A stretch of DNA of 64,000 bases, from the NCBI GenBank assembly GCA_946800325.1, contig OX326958.1:13978992-14042991 (forward strand), written 5' to 3'. Below are positions 25,662 through 40,589 of the stretch, in pieces (position 1 is the first letter of the stretch; the number at the start of each line of letters is the position of its first letter). This DNA comes from Luzula sylvatica (lineage: Eukaryota; Streptophyta; Magnoliopsida; Poales; Juncaceae). The notes beneath the pieces are model-generated. The model searched no databases, had not been told where the DNA came from, and saw only the letters and a list, made by a program, of their open reading frames with translations. The position numbers and the translations under genes were made by a program.

Positions 25662-27893
25662 TACTACATAACATTTCACCAAAATTTACAAACACTAAGA
25701 AAGTCTGTTTTTCGATTCAAAACAATATGTTTATGCTTTGGGGAGTTCCAATAATGTATTTTTACATCATTTGAATCGTATCTTTTACCACATAACATTT
25801 CACCGAAATTAACAAACACTAAGAAAGTATGTTTTTCGATTCAAAACAATCCGTTTATGCTTTGGGGAGTTCAAATAACGTATTTTGAGATCATTTGAAT
25901 CGTATCTTTTACCACATAACATTTCACCGAAATTTACAAACACTAGGAAAGTTTGTTTTTCGATTCAAAACAATCTGTTTATGCTTTGGGGAGTTCAAAT
26001 AACGTATTTTGAGATCATTTGAATCGTATCTTTTACCACATAACATTTCACCGAAATTTACAAACACTAAGAAAGTTTGTTTTTCGATTCAAAACAATTT
26101 GTTTATGCTTTGGGGAGTTCAAGTAACGTATTTTGAGATCATTTGAATCATATCTTTTACCACATAACATTTCACCAAAATTTACAAACACTAAGAAAGT
26201 TTGTTTTTCGATTCAAAACAATCTGTTTATGCTTTGGGGAGTTCAAATAACGTATTTTGAGATCATTTGAATCGTATCTTTTACCACATAACATTTCACC
26301 AAAATTAACAAACACTAAGACAGTTTGTTTTTCGATTCAAAACAATCCGTTTATGCTTTGGGGAGTTCAAGTAAAGTATTTTGAGATCATTTGAATCATA
26401 TCTTTTACCACATAACATTTCACCAAAAATTACAAACACTAAGAAAGTTTGTTTTTCGATTCAAAACAATCTAATTATGCTTTGGGGAGTTCAAATAACG
26501 TATTTTGAGATCATTTGAATCGTATCTTTTACCACATAACATTGCACCAAAATTTACAAACACTAAGACAGTTCGTTTTTCGATTCAAAACAATTTGTTT
26601 ATGCTTTGGGGAGTTCAAATAACGTATTTTTAGATTATTTGAATCGTATCTTTTACTACATAACATTTCACCAAAATTTACAAACACTAAGAAAGTTTGT
26701 TTTTCGATTCAAAACAACATGTTTATGCTTTGGGGAGTTCCAATAACGTATTTTTACATCATTTGAATCGTATCTTTTACCACATAACATTTCACCAAAA
26801 TTAACAAACACTATGAAAGTATGTTTTTCGATTCAAAACAATCTGTTTATGCTTTGGGGAGTTCAAATAACGTATTTTGAGATCATTTGAATCGTATCTT
26901 TTACCACATAACATTTCACCGAAATTTACAAACACTAAGAAAGTTTGTTTTTCGATTCAAAACAATTTGTTTATGCTTTGGGGAGTTCAAGTAACGTATT
27001 TTGAGATCATTTGAATCGTATCTTTTACCACATAACATTTCACCAAAATTTACAAACACTAAGAAAGTTTGTTTTTCGATTCAAAACAATCTGTTTATGA
27101 TTTGGGGGGTTCAAATAACGTATTTTTAGATCATTTGAATCGTATCTTTTACCACATAACATTTCACCAAAATTTACAAACACTAAGACAGTTTGTTTTT
27201 CGATTCAAAACAATTTGTTTATGCTTTGGGGAGTTCAAATAACGTATTTTGAGATCATTTGAATCGTATCTTTTACCACATAACATTTCACCGAAATTTA
27301 CAAACACAAAGAAAGTTTTTTTTTCGATTCAAAACAATATGTTTATGCTTTGGGGAGTTCAAATAACGTATTTTGAGATCATTTGAATCGTATCTTTTAC
27401 CACATAACATTTCACCGAAATTTACAAACACTAAGAAAGTTTGTTTTTCGATTCAAAACAATCTGTTTATGCTTTGGGGAGTTCAAATAACGTATTTTGA
27501 GATCATTTGAATCGTATCTTTTACTACATAACATTTCACCAAAATTTACAAACACTAAGAAAGTTTGTTTTTCGATTCAAAACAATATGTTTATGCTTTG
27601 GGGAGTTCAAATAATGTATTTTGAGATCATTTGAATCGTATCTTTTACCACATAACATTTCACCGAAATTTACAAACACTAAGAAAGTTTGTTTTTCGAT
27701 TCAAAACAATCTGTTTATGCTATGGGGAGTTCAAATAACGTATTTTGAGATCATTTGAATCGTATCTTTTACCACATAACATTTCACCGAAATTTACAAA
27801 CACTAAGAAAGTTTGTTTTTCGATTCAAAACAATCTGTTTATGCTTTGGGGAGTTCAAATAACGTATTTTTAGATCATTTGAATCGTATCTTT
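25662..27893 (+). repeat. HOR unit 17: 18-mer
   Basis: The 17-mer A-Q with one extra monomer (25910, CACTAGG) between B and C. From C onward it repeats the private marks of the unit at 21942. Confidence 0.85.
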
Positions 27894-28256
27894 TACTACA
27901 TAACATTTCACCAAAATTTACAAACACTAAGAAAGTTTGTTTTTCGATTCAAAACAATATGTTTATGCTTTGGGGAGTTCCAATAATGTATTTTTACATC
28001 ATTTGAATCGTATCTTTTACCACATAACATTTCACCAAAATTAACAAACACTAAGAAAGTTTGTTTTTCGATTCAAAACAATCCGTTTATGCTTTGGGGA
28101 GTTCAAATAACGAATTTTGAGATCATTTGAATCGTATCTTTTACCACATAACATTTCACCGAAATTTACAAACACTAAGAAAGTTTGTTTTTCGATTCAA
28201 AACAATTTGTTTATGCTTTGGGGAGTTCAAGTAACGTATTTTGAGATCATTTGAAT
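26034..28256 (+). repeat. Dispersed 2.2-kb block, copy 2
   Basis: Second copy of 22190-24412. The match stops after the type-C monomer that ends near 28256: copy 1 continues with a GATAG type-K monomer, whereas this copy continues with a G20 type-D-like monomer. Confidence 0.85.
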
Positions 28257-30993
28257 CGTATCTTTTACCACATAACATTTCACCGAAATTTACAAACACT
28301 AAGAAAGTTTGTTTTTCGATTCAAAACAATCTGTTTATGCTTTGGGGAGTTCAAATAACGTATTTTGAGATCATTTGAATCGTATCTTTTACCACATAAA
28401 ATTTCACCAAAATTTACAAACACTAAGACAGTTTGTTTTTCGATTCAAAACAATTTGTTTATGCTTTGGGGAGTTCAAATAACGTATTTTTAGATCATTT
28501 GAATCGTATCTTTTACTACATAACATTTCACCAAAATTTACAAACACTAAGAAAGTTTGTTTTTCGATTCAAAACAATATGTTTATGCTTTGGGGAGTTC
28601 AAATAACGTATTTTGAGATCATTTGAATCGTATCTTTTACCACATAACATTTCACCAAAATTTACAAACACTAAGACAGTTTGTTTTTCGATTCAAAACA
28701 ATTTGTTTATGCTTTGAGGAGTTCAAATAACGTATTTTTAGATCATTTGAATCGTATCTTTTACTACATAACATTTCACCAAAATTTACAAACACTAAGA
28801 AAGTTTGTTTTTCGATTCAAAACAACATGTTTATGCTTTGGGGAGTTCCAATAACGTATTTTTACATCATTTGAATCGTATCTTTTACCACATAACATTT
28901 CACCAAAATTAACAAACACTATGAAAGTATGTTTTTCGATTCAAAACAATCTGTTTATGCTTTGGGGAGTTCAAATAACGTATTTTGAGATCATTTGAAT
29001 CGTATCTTTTACCACATAACATTTCACCGAAATTTACAAACACTAAGAAAGTTTGTTTTTCGATTCAAAACAATTTGTTTATGCTTTGGGGAGTTCAAGT
29101 AACGTATTTTGAGATCATTTGAATCGTATCTTTTACCACATAACATTTCACCAAAATTTACAAACACTAAGAAAGTTTGTTTTTCGATTCAAAACAATCT
29201 GTTTATGCTTTGGGGAGTTCAAGTAACGTATTTTGAGATCATTTGAATCGTATCTTTTACCACATAACATTTCACCAAAATTTACAAACACTAAGAAAGT
29301 TTGTTTTTCGATTCAAAACAATCTGTTTATGCTTTGGGGAGTTCAAATAACGTATTTTGAGATCATTTGAATCGTATCTTTTACCACATAACATTTCACC
29401 AAAATTTACAAACACTAAGACAGTTTGTTTTTCGATTCAAAACAATTTGTTTATGCTTTGGGGAGTTCAAGTAACGTATTTTGAGATCATTTGAATCATA
29501 TCTTTTGCCACATAACATTTCACCAAAATTTACAAACACTAAGAAAGTTTGTTTTTCGATTCAAAACAATGTTATTATGCTTTGGGGAGTTCAAATAACG
29601 TATTTTGAGATCATTTGAATCGTATCTTTTACCACATAACATTTCACCAAAATTTACAAACACTAAGACAGTTTGTTTTTCGATTCAAAACAATTTGTTT
29701 ATGCTTTGGGGAGTTCAAATAACGTATTTTTAGATCATTTGAATCGTATCTTTTACTACATAACATTTCACCAAAATTTACAAACACTAAGAAAGTTTGT
29801 TTTTCGATTCAAAACAACATGTTTATGCTTTGGGGAGTTCCAATAACGTATTTTTACATCATTTGAATCGTATCTTTTACCACATAACATTTCACCAAAA
29901 TTAACAAACACTATGAAAGTATGTTTTTCGATTCAAAACAATATGTTTATGCTTTGGGGAGTTCAAATAACGTATTTTGAGATCATTTGAATCGTATCTT
30001 TTACCACATAACATTTCACCGAAATTTACAAACACTAAGAAAGTTTGTTTTTCGATTCAAAACAATTTGTTTATGCTTTGGGGAGTTCAAGTAACGTATT
30101 TTGAGATCATTTGAATCGTATCTTTTACCACATAACATTTCACCAAAATTTACAAACACTAAGAAAGTTTGTTTTTCAATTCAAAACAATCTGTTTATGC
30201 TTTGGGGAGTTCAAATAACGTATTTTTAGATCATTTGAATCGTATCTTTTACCACATAACATTTCACCAAAATTTACAAACACTAAGACAGTTTGTTTTT
30301 CGATTCAAAACAATTTGTTTATGCTTTGGGGAGTTCAAATAACGTATTTTGAGATCATTTGAATCGTATCTTTTACCACATAACATTTCACCGAAATTTA
30401 CAAACACAAAGAAAGTTTGTTTTTCGATTCAAAACAATCTGTTTATGCTTTGGGGAGTTCAAATAACGTATCTTGAGATCATTTGAATCGTATCTTTTAC
30501 CACATAACATTTCACCGAAATTTACAAACACTAAGAAAGTTTGTTTTTCGATTCAAAACAATCTGTTTAAGCTTTGGGGAGTTCAAATAACGTATTTTGA
30601 GATCATTTGAATCGTATCTTTTACTACATAACATTTCACCAAAATTTACAAACACTAAGAAAGTTTGTTTTTCGATTCAAAACAATATGTTTATGCTTTG
30701 GGGAGTTCAAATAATGTATTTTGAGATCATTTGAATCGTATCTTTTACCACATAACATTTCACCAAAATTTACAAACACTAAGAAAGTTTGTTTTTCGAT
30801 TCAAAACAATCTGTTTATGCTATGGGGAGTTCAAATAACGTATTTTGAGATCATTTGAATCGTATCTTTTACCACATAACATTTCACCAAAATTTACAGA
30901 CACTAAGAAAGTTTGTTTTTCGATTCAAAACAATCTGTTTATGCTTTGGGGAGTTCAAATAACGTATTTTTAGATCATTTGAATCGTATCTTT
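27894..30993 (+). repeat. HOR unit 18: 25-mer composite
   Basis: Order A B C D G O G H I J, a K-like monomer with CAAGT, then D E F G H I J K L M N O P Q. The G-H-I-J run occurs twice. F reads AATGTTATTATG (near 29568) and E is followed by TCTTTTGCC. Confidence 0.8.
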
Positions 30994-32233
30994 TACTACA
31001 TAACATTTCACCAAAATTTACAAACACTAAGAAAGTTTGTTTTTCGATTCAAAACAATATGTTTATGCTTTGGGGAGTTCCAATAATGTATTTTTACATC
31101 ATTTGAATCGTATCTTTTACCACATAACATTTCACCAAAATTAACAAACACTAAGAAAGTATGTTTTTCGATTCAAAACAATCCGTTTATGCTTTGGGGA
31201 GTTCAAATAACGTATTTTGAGATCATTTGAATCGTATCTTTTACCACATAACATTTCACCGAAATTTACAAACACTAAGAAAGTTTGTTTTTCGATTCAA
31301 AACAATTTGTTTATGCTTTGGGGAGTTCAAGTAACGTATTTTGAGATCATTTGAATCATATCTTTTACCACATAACATTTCACCAAAATTTACAAACACT
31401 AAGAAAGTTTGTTTTTCGATTCAAAACAATCTGTTTATGCTTTGGGGAGTTCAAATAACGTATTTTGAGATCATTTGAATCGTATCTTTTACCACATAAC
31501 ATTTCACCAAAATTTACAAACACGAAGACAGTTTGTTTTTCGATTCAAAACAATTTGTTTATGCTTTGGGGAGTTCAAATAACGTATTTTTAGATCATTT
31601 GAATCGTATCTTTTACTACATAACATTTCACCAAAATTTTCAAACACTAAGAAAGTTTGTTTTTCGATTCAAAACAATCTTATTATGCTTTGGGGAGTTC
31701 AAATAACGTATTTTGAGATCATTTGAATCGTATCTTTTACCACATAACATTTCACCAAAATTTACAAACACTAAGACAGTTTGTTTTTCGATTCAAAACA
31801 ATTTGTTTATGCTTTGGGGAGTTCAAATAACGTATTTTTAGATCATTTGAATCGTATCTTTTACCACATAACATTTCACCAAAATTTACAAACACTAAGA
31901 AAGTTTGTTTTTCGATTCAAAACAATATGTTTATGCTTTGGGGAGTTCAAATAATGTACTTTGAGATCATTTGAATCGTATCTTTTTCCACATAACATTT
32001 CACCAAAATTTACAAACACTAAGAATGTTTGTTTTTCGATTCAAAACAATCTGTTTATGCTATGGGGAGTTCAAATAACGTATTTTGAGATCATTTGAAT
32101 CGTATCTTTTACCACATAACATTTCACCAAAATTTACAAACACTAAGAAAGTTTGTTTTTCGATTCAAAACAATCTGTTTATGCTTTGGGGAGTTCAAAT
32201 AACGTATTTTTAGATCATTTGAATCGTATCTTT
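30994..32233 (+). repeat. HOR unit 19: 10-mer
   Basis: A B C D G, an F-like monomer with CTTATTATG, G, O, P, Q. G carries ACACGAAG, O reads TGTACTTTG and P begins TTTTTCCAC. Confidence 0.82.
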
Positions 32234-34837
32234 TACGACATAACATTTCACCAAAATTTACAAACACTAAGAAAGTTTGTTTTTCGATTCAAAACAATAT
32301 GTTTATGCTTTGGGGAGTTCCAATAATGTATTTTTACATCATTTGAATCGTATCTTTTACCACATACCACTTCACCAAAATTAACAAACACTAAGAAAGT
32401 ATGTTTTTCGATTCAAAACAATCCGTTTATGCTTTGGGGAGTTCAAATAACGTATTTTGAGATCATTTGAATCGTATCTTTTACCACATAACATTTCACC
32501 GAAATTTACAAACACTAAGAAAGTTTGTTTTTCGATTCAAAACAATTTGTTTATGCTTTGGGGAGTTCAAGTAACGTATTTTGAGATCATTTGAATCATA
32601 TCTTTTACCACATAACATTTCACCAAAATTTACAAACACTAAGAAAGTTTGTTTTTCGATTCAAAACAATCTGTTTATGCTTTGGGGAGTTCAAATAACG
32701 TATTTTGAGATCATTTGAATCGTATCTTTTACCACATAACATTTCACCAAAATTTACAAACACGAAGACAGTTTGTTTTTCGATTCAAAACAATTTGTTT
32801 ATGCTTTGGGGAGTTCAAATAACGTATTTTTAGATCATTTGAATCGTATCTTTTACTACATAACATTTCACCAAAATTTACAAACACTAAGAAAGTTTGT
32901 TTTTCGATTCAAAACAATCTTATTATGCTTTGGGGAGTTCAAATAACTTATTTTGAGATCATTTGAATCGTATCTTTTACCACATAACATTTCACCAAAA
33001 TTTACAAACACTAAGACAGTTTGTTTTTCGATTCAAAACAATTTGTTTATGCTTTGGGGAGTTCAAATAACATATTTTTAGATCATTTGAATCGTATCTT
33101 TTACCACATAACATTTCACCAAAATTTACAAACACTAAGAAAGTTTGTTTTTCGATTCAAAACAATATGTTTATGCTTTGGGGAGTTCCAATAACGTATT
33201 TTGAGATCATTTGAATCGTATCTTTTACCACATAACATTTCACCAAAATTAACAAACACTAAGAAAGTATGTTTTTCGATTCAAAACAATCTGTTTATGC
33301 TTTGGGGAGTTCAAATAACGTATTTTGAGATCATTTGAATCGTATCTTTTACCACATAACATTTCACCGAAATTTACAAACACTAAGAAAGTTTGTTTTT
33401 CGATTCAAAACAATTTGTTTATGCTTTCGGGAGTTCAAGTAACGTATTTTGAGATCATTTGAATCGTATCTTTTACCACATAACATTTCACCAAAATTTA
33501 CAAACACTAAGAAAGTTTGTTTTTCGATTCAAAACAATATGTTTATGCTTTGGGGAGTTCAAGTAACGTATTTTGAGATCATTTGAATCGTATCTTTTAC
33601 CACATAACATTTCACCAAAATTTACAAACACTAAGAAAGTTTGTTTTTCGATTCAAAACAATCTGTTTATGCTTTGGGGAGTTCAAATAATGTATTTTGA
33701 GATCATTTGAATCGTATCTTTTACCACATAACATTTCACCAAAATTTACAAACACTAAGACAGTTTGTTTTTCGATTCAAAACAATTTGTTTATGCTTTG
33801 GGGAGTTCAAGTAACGTATTTTGAGATCATTTGAATCATATCTTTTGCCACATAACATTTCACCAAAATTTACAAACACTAAGAAAGTTTGTTTTTCGAT
33901 TCAAAACAATGTTATTATGCTTTGGGGAGTTCAAATAACGTATTTTGAGATCATTTGAATCGTATCTTTTACCACATAACATTTCACCAAAATTTACAAA
34001 CACTAAGACAGTTTGTTTTTCGATTCAAAACAATTTGTTTATGCTTTGGGGAGTTCAAATAACGTATTTTTAGATCATTTGAATCGTATCTTTTACTACA
34101 TAACATTTCACCAAAATTTACAAACACTAAGAAAGTTTGTTTTTCGATTCAAAACAACATGTTTATGCTTTGGGGAGTTCCAATAACGTATTTTTACATC
34201 ATTTGAATCGTATCTTTTACCACATAACATTTCACCAAAATTAACAAACACTATGAAAGTATGTTTTTCGATTCAAAACAATATGTTTATGCTTTGGGGA
34301 GTTCAAATAACGTATTTTGAGATCATTTGAATCGTATCTTTTACCACATAACATTTCACCGAAATTTACAAACACTAAGAAAGTTTGTTTTTCGATTCAA
34401 AACAATTTGTTTATGCTTTGGGGAGTTCAAGTAACGTATTTTGAGATCATTTGAATCGTATCTTTTACCACATAACATTTAACCAAAATTTACAAACACT
34501 AAGAAAGTTTGTTTTTCGATTCAAAACAATCTGTTTATGCTTTGGGGAGTTCAAATAACGTATTTTTAGATCATTTGAATCGTATCTTTTTCCACATAAC
34601 ATTTCACCAAAATTTACAAACACTAAGAATGTTTGTTTTTCGATTCAAAACAATCTGTTTATGCTATGGGGAGTTCAAATAACGTATTTTGAGATCATTT
34701 GAATCGTATCTTTTACCACATAACATTTCACCAAAATTTACAAACACTAAGAAAGTTTGTTTTTCGATTCAAAACAATCTGTTTATGCTTTGGGGAGTTC
34801 AAATAACGTATTTTTAGATCATTTGAATCGTATCTTT
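32234..34837 (+). repeat. HOR unit 20: 21-mer composite
   Basis: A begins TACGAC and B reads ATACCACTTCACC, both shared with the next unit. The internal D-E-F-G-H-I-J run copies the one in 27894-30993 (GTTATTATG, ACAACATG, CACTATG with A66). H has GAGATC instead of the usual TACATC. Confidence 0.8.
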
Positions 34838-36325
34838 TACGACATAACATTTCACCAAAATTTACAAACACTAAGAAAGTTTGTTTTTCGATTCAAAACA
34901 ATATGTTTATGCTTTGGGGAGTTCCAATAATGTATTTTTACATCATTTGAATCGTATCTTTTACCACATACCACTTCACCAAAATTAACAAACACTAAGA
35001 AAGTATGTTTTTCGATTCAAAACAATCCGTTTATGCTTTGGGGAGTTCAAATAACGTATTTTGAGATCATTTGAATCGTATCTTTTACCACATAACATTT
35101 CACCGAAATTTACAAACACTAAGAAAGTTTGTTTTTCGATTCAAAACAATTTGTTTATGCTTTGGGGAGTTCAAGTAACGTATTTTGAGATCATTTGAAT
35201 CATATCTTTTACCACATAACATTTCACCAAAATTTACAAACACTAAGAAAGTTTGTTTTTCGATTCAAAACAATCTGTTTATGCTTTGGGGAGTTCAAAT
35301 AACGTATTTTGAGATCATTTGAATCGTATCTTTTACCACATAACATTTCACCAAAATTTACAAACACGAAGACAGTTTGTTTTTCGATTCAAAACAATTT
35401 GTTTATGCTTTGGGGAGTTCAAATAACATATTTTTAGATCATTTGAATCGTATCTTTTACCACATAACATTTCACCAAAATTTACAAACACTAAGAAAGT
35501 TTGTTTTTCGATTCAAAACAATATGTTTATGCTTTGGGGAGTTCCAATAACGTATTTTGAGATCATTTGAATCGTATCTTTTACCACATAACATTTCACC
35601 AAAATTAACAAACACTAAGAAAGTATGTTTTTCGATTCAAAACAATCTGTTTATGCTTTGGGGAGTTCAAATAACGTATTTTTAGATCATTTGAATCGTA
35701 TCTTTTACTACATAACATTTCACCAAAATTTTCAAACACTAAGAAAGTTTGTTTTTCGATTCAAAACAATCTTATTATGCTTTGGGGAGTTCAAATAACG
35801 TATTTTGAGATCATTTGAATCGTATCTTTTACCACATAACATTTCACCAAAATTTACAAACACTAAGACAGTTTGTTTTTCGATTCAAAACAATTTGTTT
35901 ATGCTTTGGGGAGTTCAAATAACGTATTTTTAGATCATTTGAATCGTATCTTTTACCACATAACATTTCACCAAAATTTACAAACACTAAGAAAGTTTGT
36001 TTTTCGATTCAAAACAATATGTTTATGCTTTGGGGAGTTCAAATAATGTATTTTGAGATCATTTGAATCGTATCTTTTACCACATAACATTTCACCAAAA
36101 TTTACAAACACTAAGAAAGTTTGTTTTTCGATTCAAAACAATCTGTTTATGCTATGGGGAGTTCAAATAACGTATTTTGAGATCATTTGAATCGTATCTT
36201 TTACCACATAACATTTCACCAAAATTTACAAACACTAAGAAAGTTTGTTTTTCGATTCAAAACAATCTGTTTATGCTTTGGGGAGTTCAAATAACGTATT
36301 TTTAGATCATTTGAATCGTATCTTT
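34838..36325 (+). repeat. HOR unit 21: 12-mer
   Basis: A (TACGAC) B C D G H I F G O P Q. F has TTTTCAAACAC as in the unit at 30994, so this unit mosaics two neighbours. Confidence 0.8.
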
Positions 36326-38681
36326 TACCACATAACATTTCACCAAAATTTACAAACACTAAGAAAGTTTGTTTTTCGATTCAAAACAATATGTTTATGC
36401 TTTGGGGAGTTCCAATAATGTATTTTTACATCATTTGAATCGTATCTTTTACCACATACCACTTCACCAAAATTAACAAACACTAAGAAAGTATGTTTTT
36501 CGATTCAAAACAATCCGTTTATGCTTTGGGGAGTTCAAATAACGTATTTTGAGATCATTTGAATCGTATCTTTTACCACATAACATTTCACCGAAATTTA
36601 CAAACACTAAGAAAGTTTGTTTTTCGATTCAAAACAATTTGTTTATGCTTTGGGGAGTTCAAGTAACGTATTTTGAGATCATTTGAATCATATCTTTTAC
36701 CACATAACATTTCACCAAAATTTACAAACACTAAGAAAGTTTGTTTTTCGATTCAAAACAATCTGTTTATGCTTTGGGGAGTTCAAATAACGTATTTTGA
36801 GATCATTTGAATCGTATCTTTTACCACATAACATTTCACCAAAATTTACAAACACGAAGACAGTTTGTTTTTCGATTCAAAACAATTTGTTTATGCTTTG
36901 GGGAGTTCAAATAACGTATTTTTAGATCATTTGAATCGTATCTTTTACTACATAACATTTCACCAAAATTTACAAACACTAAGAAAGTTTGTTTTTCGAT
37001 TCAAAACAATCTTATTATGCTTTGGGGAGTTCAAATAACGTATTTTGAGATCATTTGAATCGTATCTTTTACCACATAACATTTCACCAAAATTTACAAA
37101 CACTAAGACAGTTTGTTTTTCGATTCAAAACAATTTGTTTATGCTTTGGGGAGTTCAAATAACATATTTTTAGATCATTTGAATCGTATCTTTTACCACA
37201 TAACATTTCACCAAAATTTACAAACACTAAGAAAGTTTGTTTTTCGATTCAAAACAATATGTTTATGCTTTGGGGAGTTCCAATAACGTATTTTGAGATC
37301 ATTTGAATCGTATCTTTTACCACATAACATTTCACCAAAATTAACAAACACTAAGAAAGTATGTTTTTCGATTCAAAACAATCTGTTTATGCTTTGGGGA
37401 GTTCAAATAACGTATTTTGAGATCATTTGAATCGTATCTTTTACCACATAACATTTCACCGAAATTTACAAACACTAAGAAAGTTTGTTTTTCGATTCAA
37501 AACAATTTGTTTATGCTTTGGGGAGTTCAAGTAACGTATTTTGAGATCATTTGAATCGTATCTTTTACCACATAACATTTCACCAAAATTTACAAACACT
37601 AAGAAAGTTTGTTTTTCGATTCAAAACAATCTGTTTATGCTTTGCGGAGTTCAAGTAACGTATTTTGAGATCATTTGAATCATATCTCTTACCACATAAC
37701 ATTTCACCAAAATTAACAAACACTAAGAAAGTATGTTTTTCGATTCAAAACAATCTGTTTATGCTTTGGGGAGTTCAAATAACGTATTTTGAGATCATTT
37801 GAATCGTATCTTTTACCACATAACATTTCACCGAAATTTACAAACACTAAGAAAGTTTGTTTTTCGATTCAAAACAATTTGTTTATGCTTTGGGGAGTTC
37901 AAATAACGTATTTTGAGATCATTTGAATCGTATCTTTTACCACATAACATTTCACCAAAATTTACAAACACTAAGACAGTTTGTTTTTCGATTCAAAACA
38001 ATTTGTTAATGCTTTGGGGAGTTCAAATAATGTATTTTTAGATCATTTGAATCGTATCTTTTACCACATAACATTTCACCAAAATTTACAAACACTAAGA
38101 AAGTTTGTTTTTCGATTCAAAACAATATGTTTATGCTTTGGGGAGTTCCAATAACGTATTTTGAGATCATTTGAATCGTATCTTTTACCACATAACATTT
38201 CACCAAAATTAACAAACAGTAAGAAAGTATGTTTTTCGATTCAAAACAATCTGTTTATGCTTTGGGGAGTTCAAATAACGTATTTTGAGATCATTTGAAT
38301 CGTATCTTTTACCACATAACATTTCACCGAAATTTACAAACACTAAGAAAGTTTGTTTTTCGATTCAAAACAATTTGTTTATGCTTTGGGGAGTTCAAGT
38401 AACGTATTTTGAGATCATTTGAATCGTATCTTTTACCACATAACATTTCACCAAAATTTACAAACACTAGGAAAGTTTGTTTTTCGATTCAAAACAATCT
38501 GTTTATGCTTTGGGGAGTTCAAGTAACGTATTTTGAGATCATTTGAATCATATCTTTTACCACATAACATTTCACCAAAATTAACAAACACTAAGAAAGT
38601 ATGTTTTTCGATTCAAAACAATCTGTTTATGCTTTGGGGAGTTCAAATGACGTATTTTGAGATCATTTGAATCGTATCTTT

Positions 38682-40341
38682 TACCACATAACATTTCACC
38701 GAAATTTACAAACACTAAGAAAGTTTGTTTTTCGATTCAAAACAATTTGTTTATGCTTTGGGGAGTTCAAGTAACGTATTTTGAGATCATTTGAATCGTA
38801 TCTTTTACCACATAACATTTCACCAAAATTTACAAACACTAAGAAAGTTTGTTTTTCGATTCAAAACAATCTGTTTATGCTTTGGGGAGTTCAAATAACG
38901 TATTTTGAGATCATTTGAATCGTATCTTTTACCACATAACATTTCACCGAAATTTACAAACACTAAGAAAGTTTGTTTTTCGATTCAAAACAATCTGTTT
39001 ATGCTTTGGACTAAGGAAGTTTGTTTTTCGATTCAAAACAATTTGTTTATGCTTTGGGGAGTTCAAATAACATATTTTTACATCATTCGAAACGTATCTT
39101 TTACCACATAACATTTCACCAAAATTTACAAACACTAAGAAAGTATGTTTTTCGATTCAAAACAATCTGTTTATGCTTTGGGGAGTTCAAATAACGTATT
39201 TTGAGATCATTTGGATCGTATCTTTTACCACATAACATTTCACCAAAATTTACAAACACTAAGACAGTTTGTTTTTCGATTCAAAACAATTTGTTTATGC
39301 TTTGGGGAGTTCAAATAACGTATTTTTAGATCATTTGAATCGTATCTTTTACTACATAACATTTCACCAAAATTTACAAACACTAAGAAAGTTTGTTTTT
39401 CGATTCAAAACAATCTTATTATGCTTTGGGGAGTTCAAATAACGTATTTTGAGATCATTTGAATCGTATCTTTTACCACATAACATTTCACCAAAATTTA
39501 CAAACACTAAGACAGTTTGTTTTTCGATTCAAAACAATTTGTTTATGCTTTGGGGAGTTCAAATAACGTATTTTTAGATCATTTGAATCGTATCTTTTAC
39601 CACATAACATTTCACAAAAATTTACAAACACTAAGAAAGTTTGTTTTTCGATTCAAAACAATATGTTTATGCTTTGGGGAGTTCCAATAACGTATTTTGA
39701 GATCATTTGAATCGTATCTTTTACCACATAACATTTCACCAAAATTAACAAACACTAAGAAAGTATGTTTTTCGATTCAAAACAATCTGTTTATGCTTTG
39801 GGGAGTTCAAATAACGTATTTTGAGATCATTTGAATCGTATCTTTTACCACATAACATTTCACCGAAATTTACAAACACTAAGAAAGTTTGTTTTTCGAT
39901 TCAAAACAATTTGTTTATGCTTTGGGGAGTTCAAGTAACGTATTTTGAGATCATTTGAATCGTATCTTTTACCACATAACATTTCACCAAAATTTACAAA
40001 CACTAAGAAAGTTTGTTTTTCGATTCAAAACAATCTGTTTATGCTTTGGGGAGTTCAAATAACGTATTTTGAGATCATTTGAATCGTATCTTTTACCACA
40101 TAACATTTCACCGAAATTTACAAACACTAAGACAGTTTGTTTTTCGATTCAAAACAATCTGTTTATGCTTTGGGGAGTTCAAGTAACGTATTTTGAGATC
40201 ATTTGATTCGTATCTTTTACCACATAACATTTCACCGAAATTTACAAACACTAAGAAAGTTTGTTTTTCGATTCAAAACAATCTGTTTATGCTTTGGGGA
40301 GTTCAAATAACGTATTTTGAGATCATTCTAATCGTATCTTT
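38682..40341 (+). repeat. 1,660-bp duplicated block, copy 1
   Basis: Matches 41458-43117 at an offset of 2,776 bp (22 monomers plus 48 bp). Shared private marks are the 172-bp monomer, CATTCGAAACG, TTTGGATCG, CACAAAAATTT, TTTGATTCG and CATTCTAATCG. One difference noted is AAACACT versus AAATACT in the first monomer. Confidence 0.85.
38930..39101 (+). repeat. 172-bp variant monomer S1
   Basis: A monomer with a 48-bp internal direct duplication: after CTTTGG (position 80) the sequence jumps back to ACTAAGGAAG (position 33) and then runs to the end. The 3' half carries AACATATTTTTAC and CATTCGAAACG. The junction has no microhomology. It could be an unequal exchange between two misaligned monomers or a replication template switch. 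Confidence 0.95.
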
Positions 40342-40589
40342 TACTACATAACATTTCACCAAAATTTACAAACACTAAGAAAGTTTGTTTTTCGATTCAA
40401 AACAATCTGTTTATGCTTTGGGGAGTTCAAATAACGTATTTTGAGATCATTTGAATCGTATCTTTTACCACATAACATTTCACCGAAATTTACAAACACT
40501 AAGAAAGTTTGTTTTTCGATTCAAAACAATCTGTTTATGCTTTGGGGAGTTCAAGTAACGTATTTTGAGATCATTTGAATCGTATCTTG

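Noticed and set aside
38905..39135. Overlapping plus- and minus-strand frames of 61-68 codons at the 172-bp monomers (also near 41681, 44705, 49588, 52775)
   Set aside because: The 48-bp duplication is 16 codons long and so keeps the frame open on both strands. Their presence is explained by the duplication length. Simultaneous open frames on both strands argue against coding.
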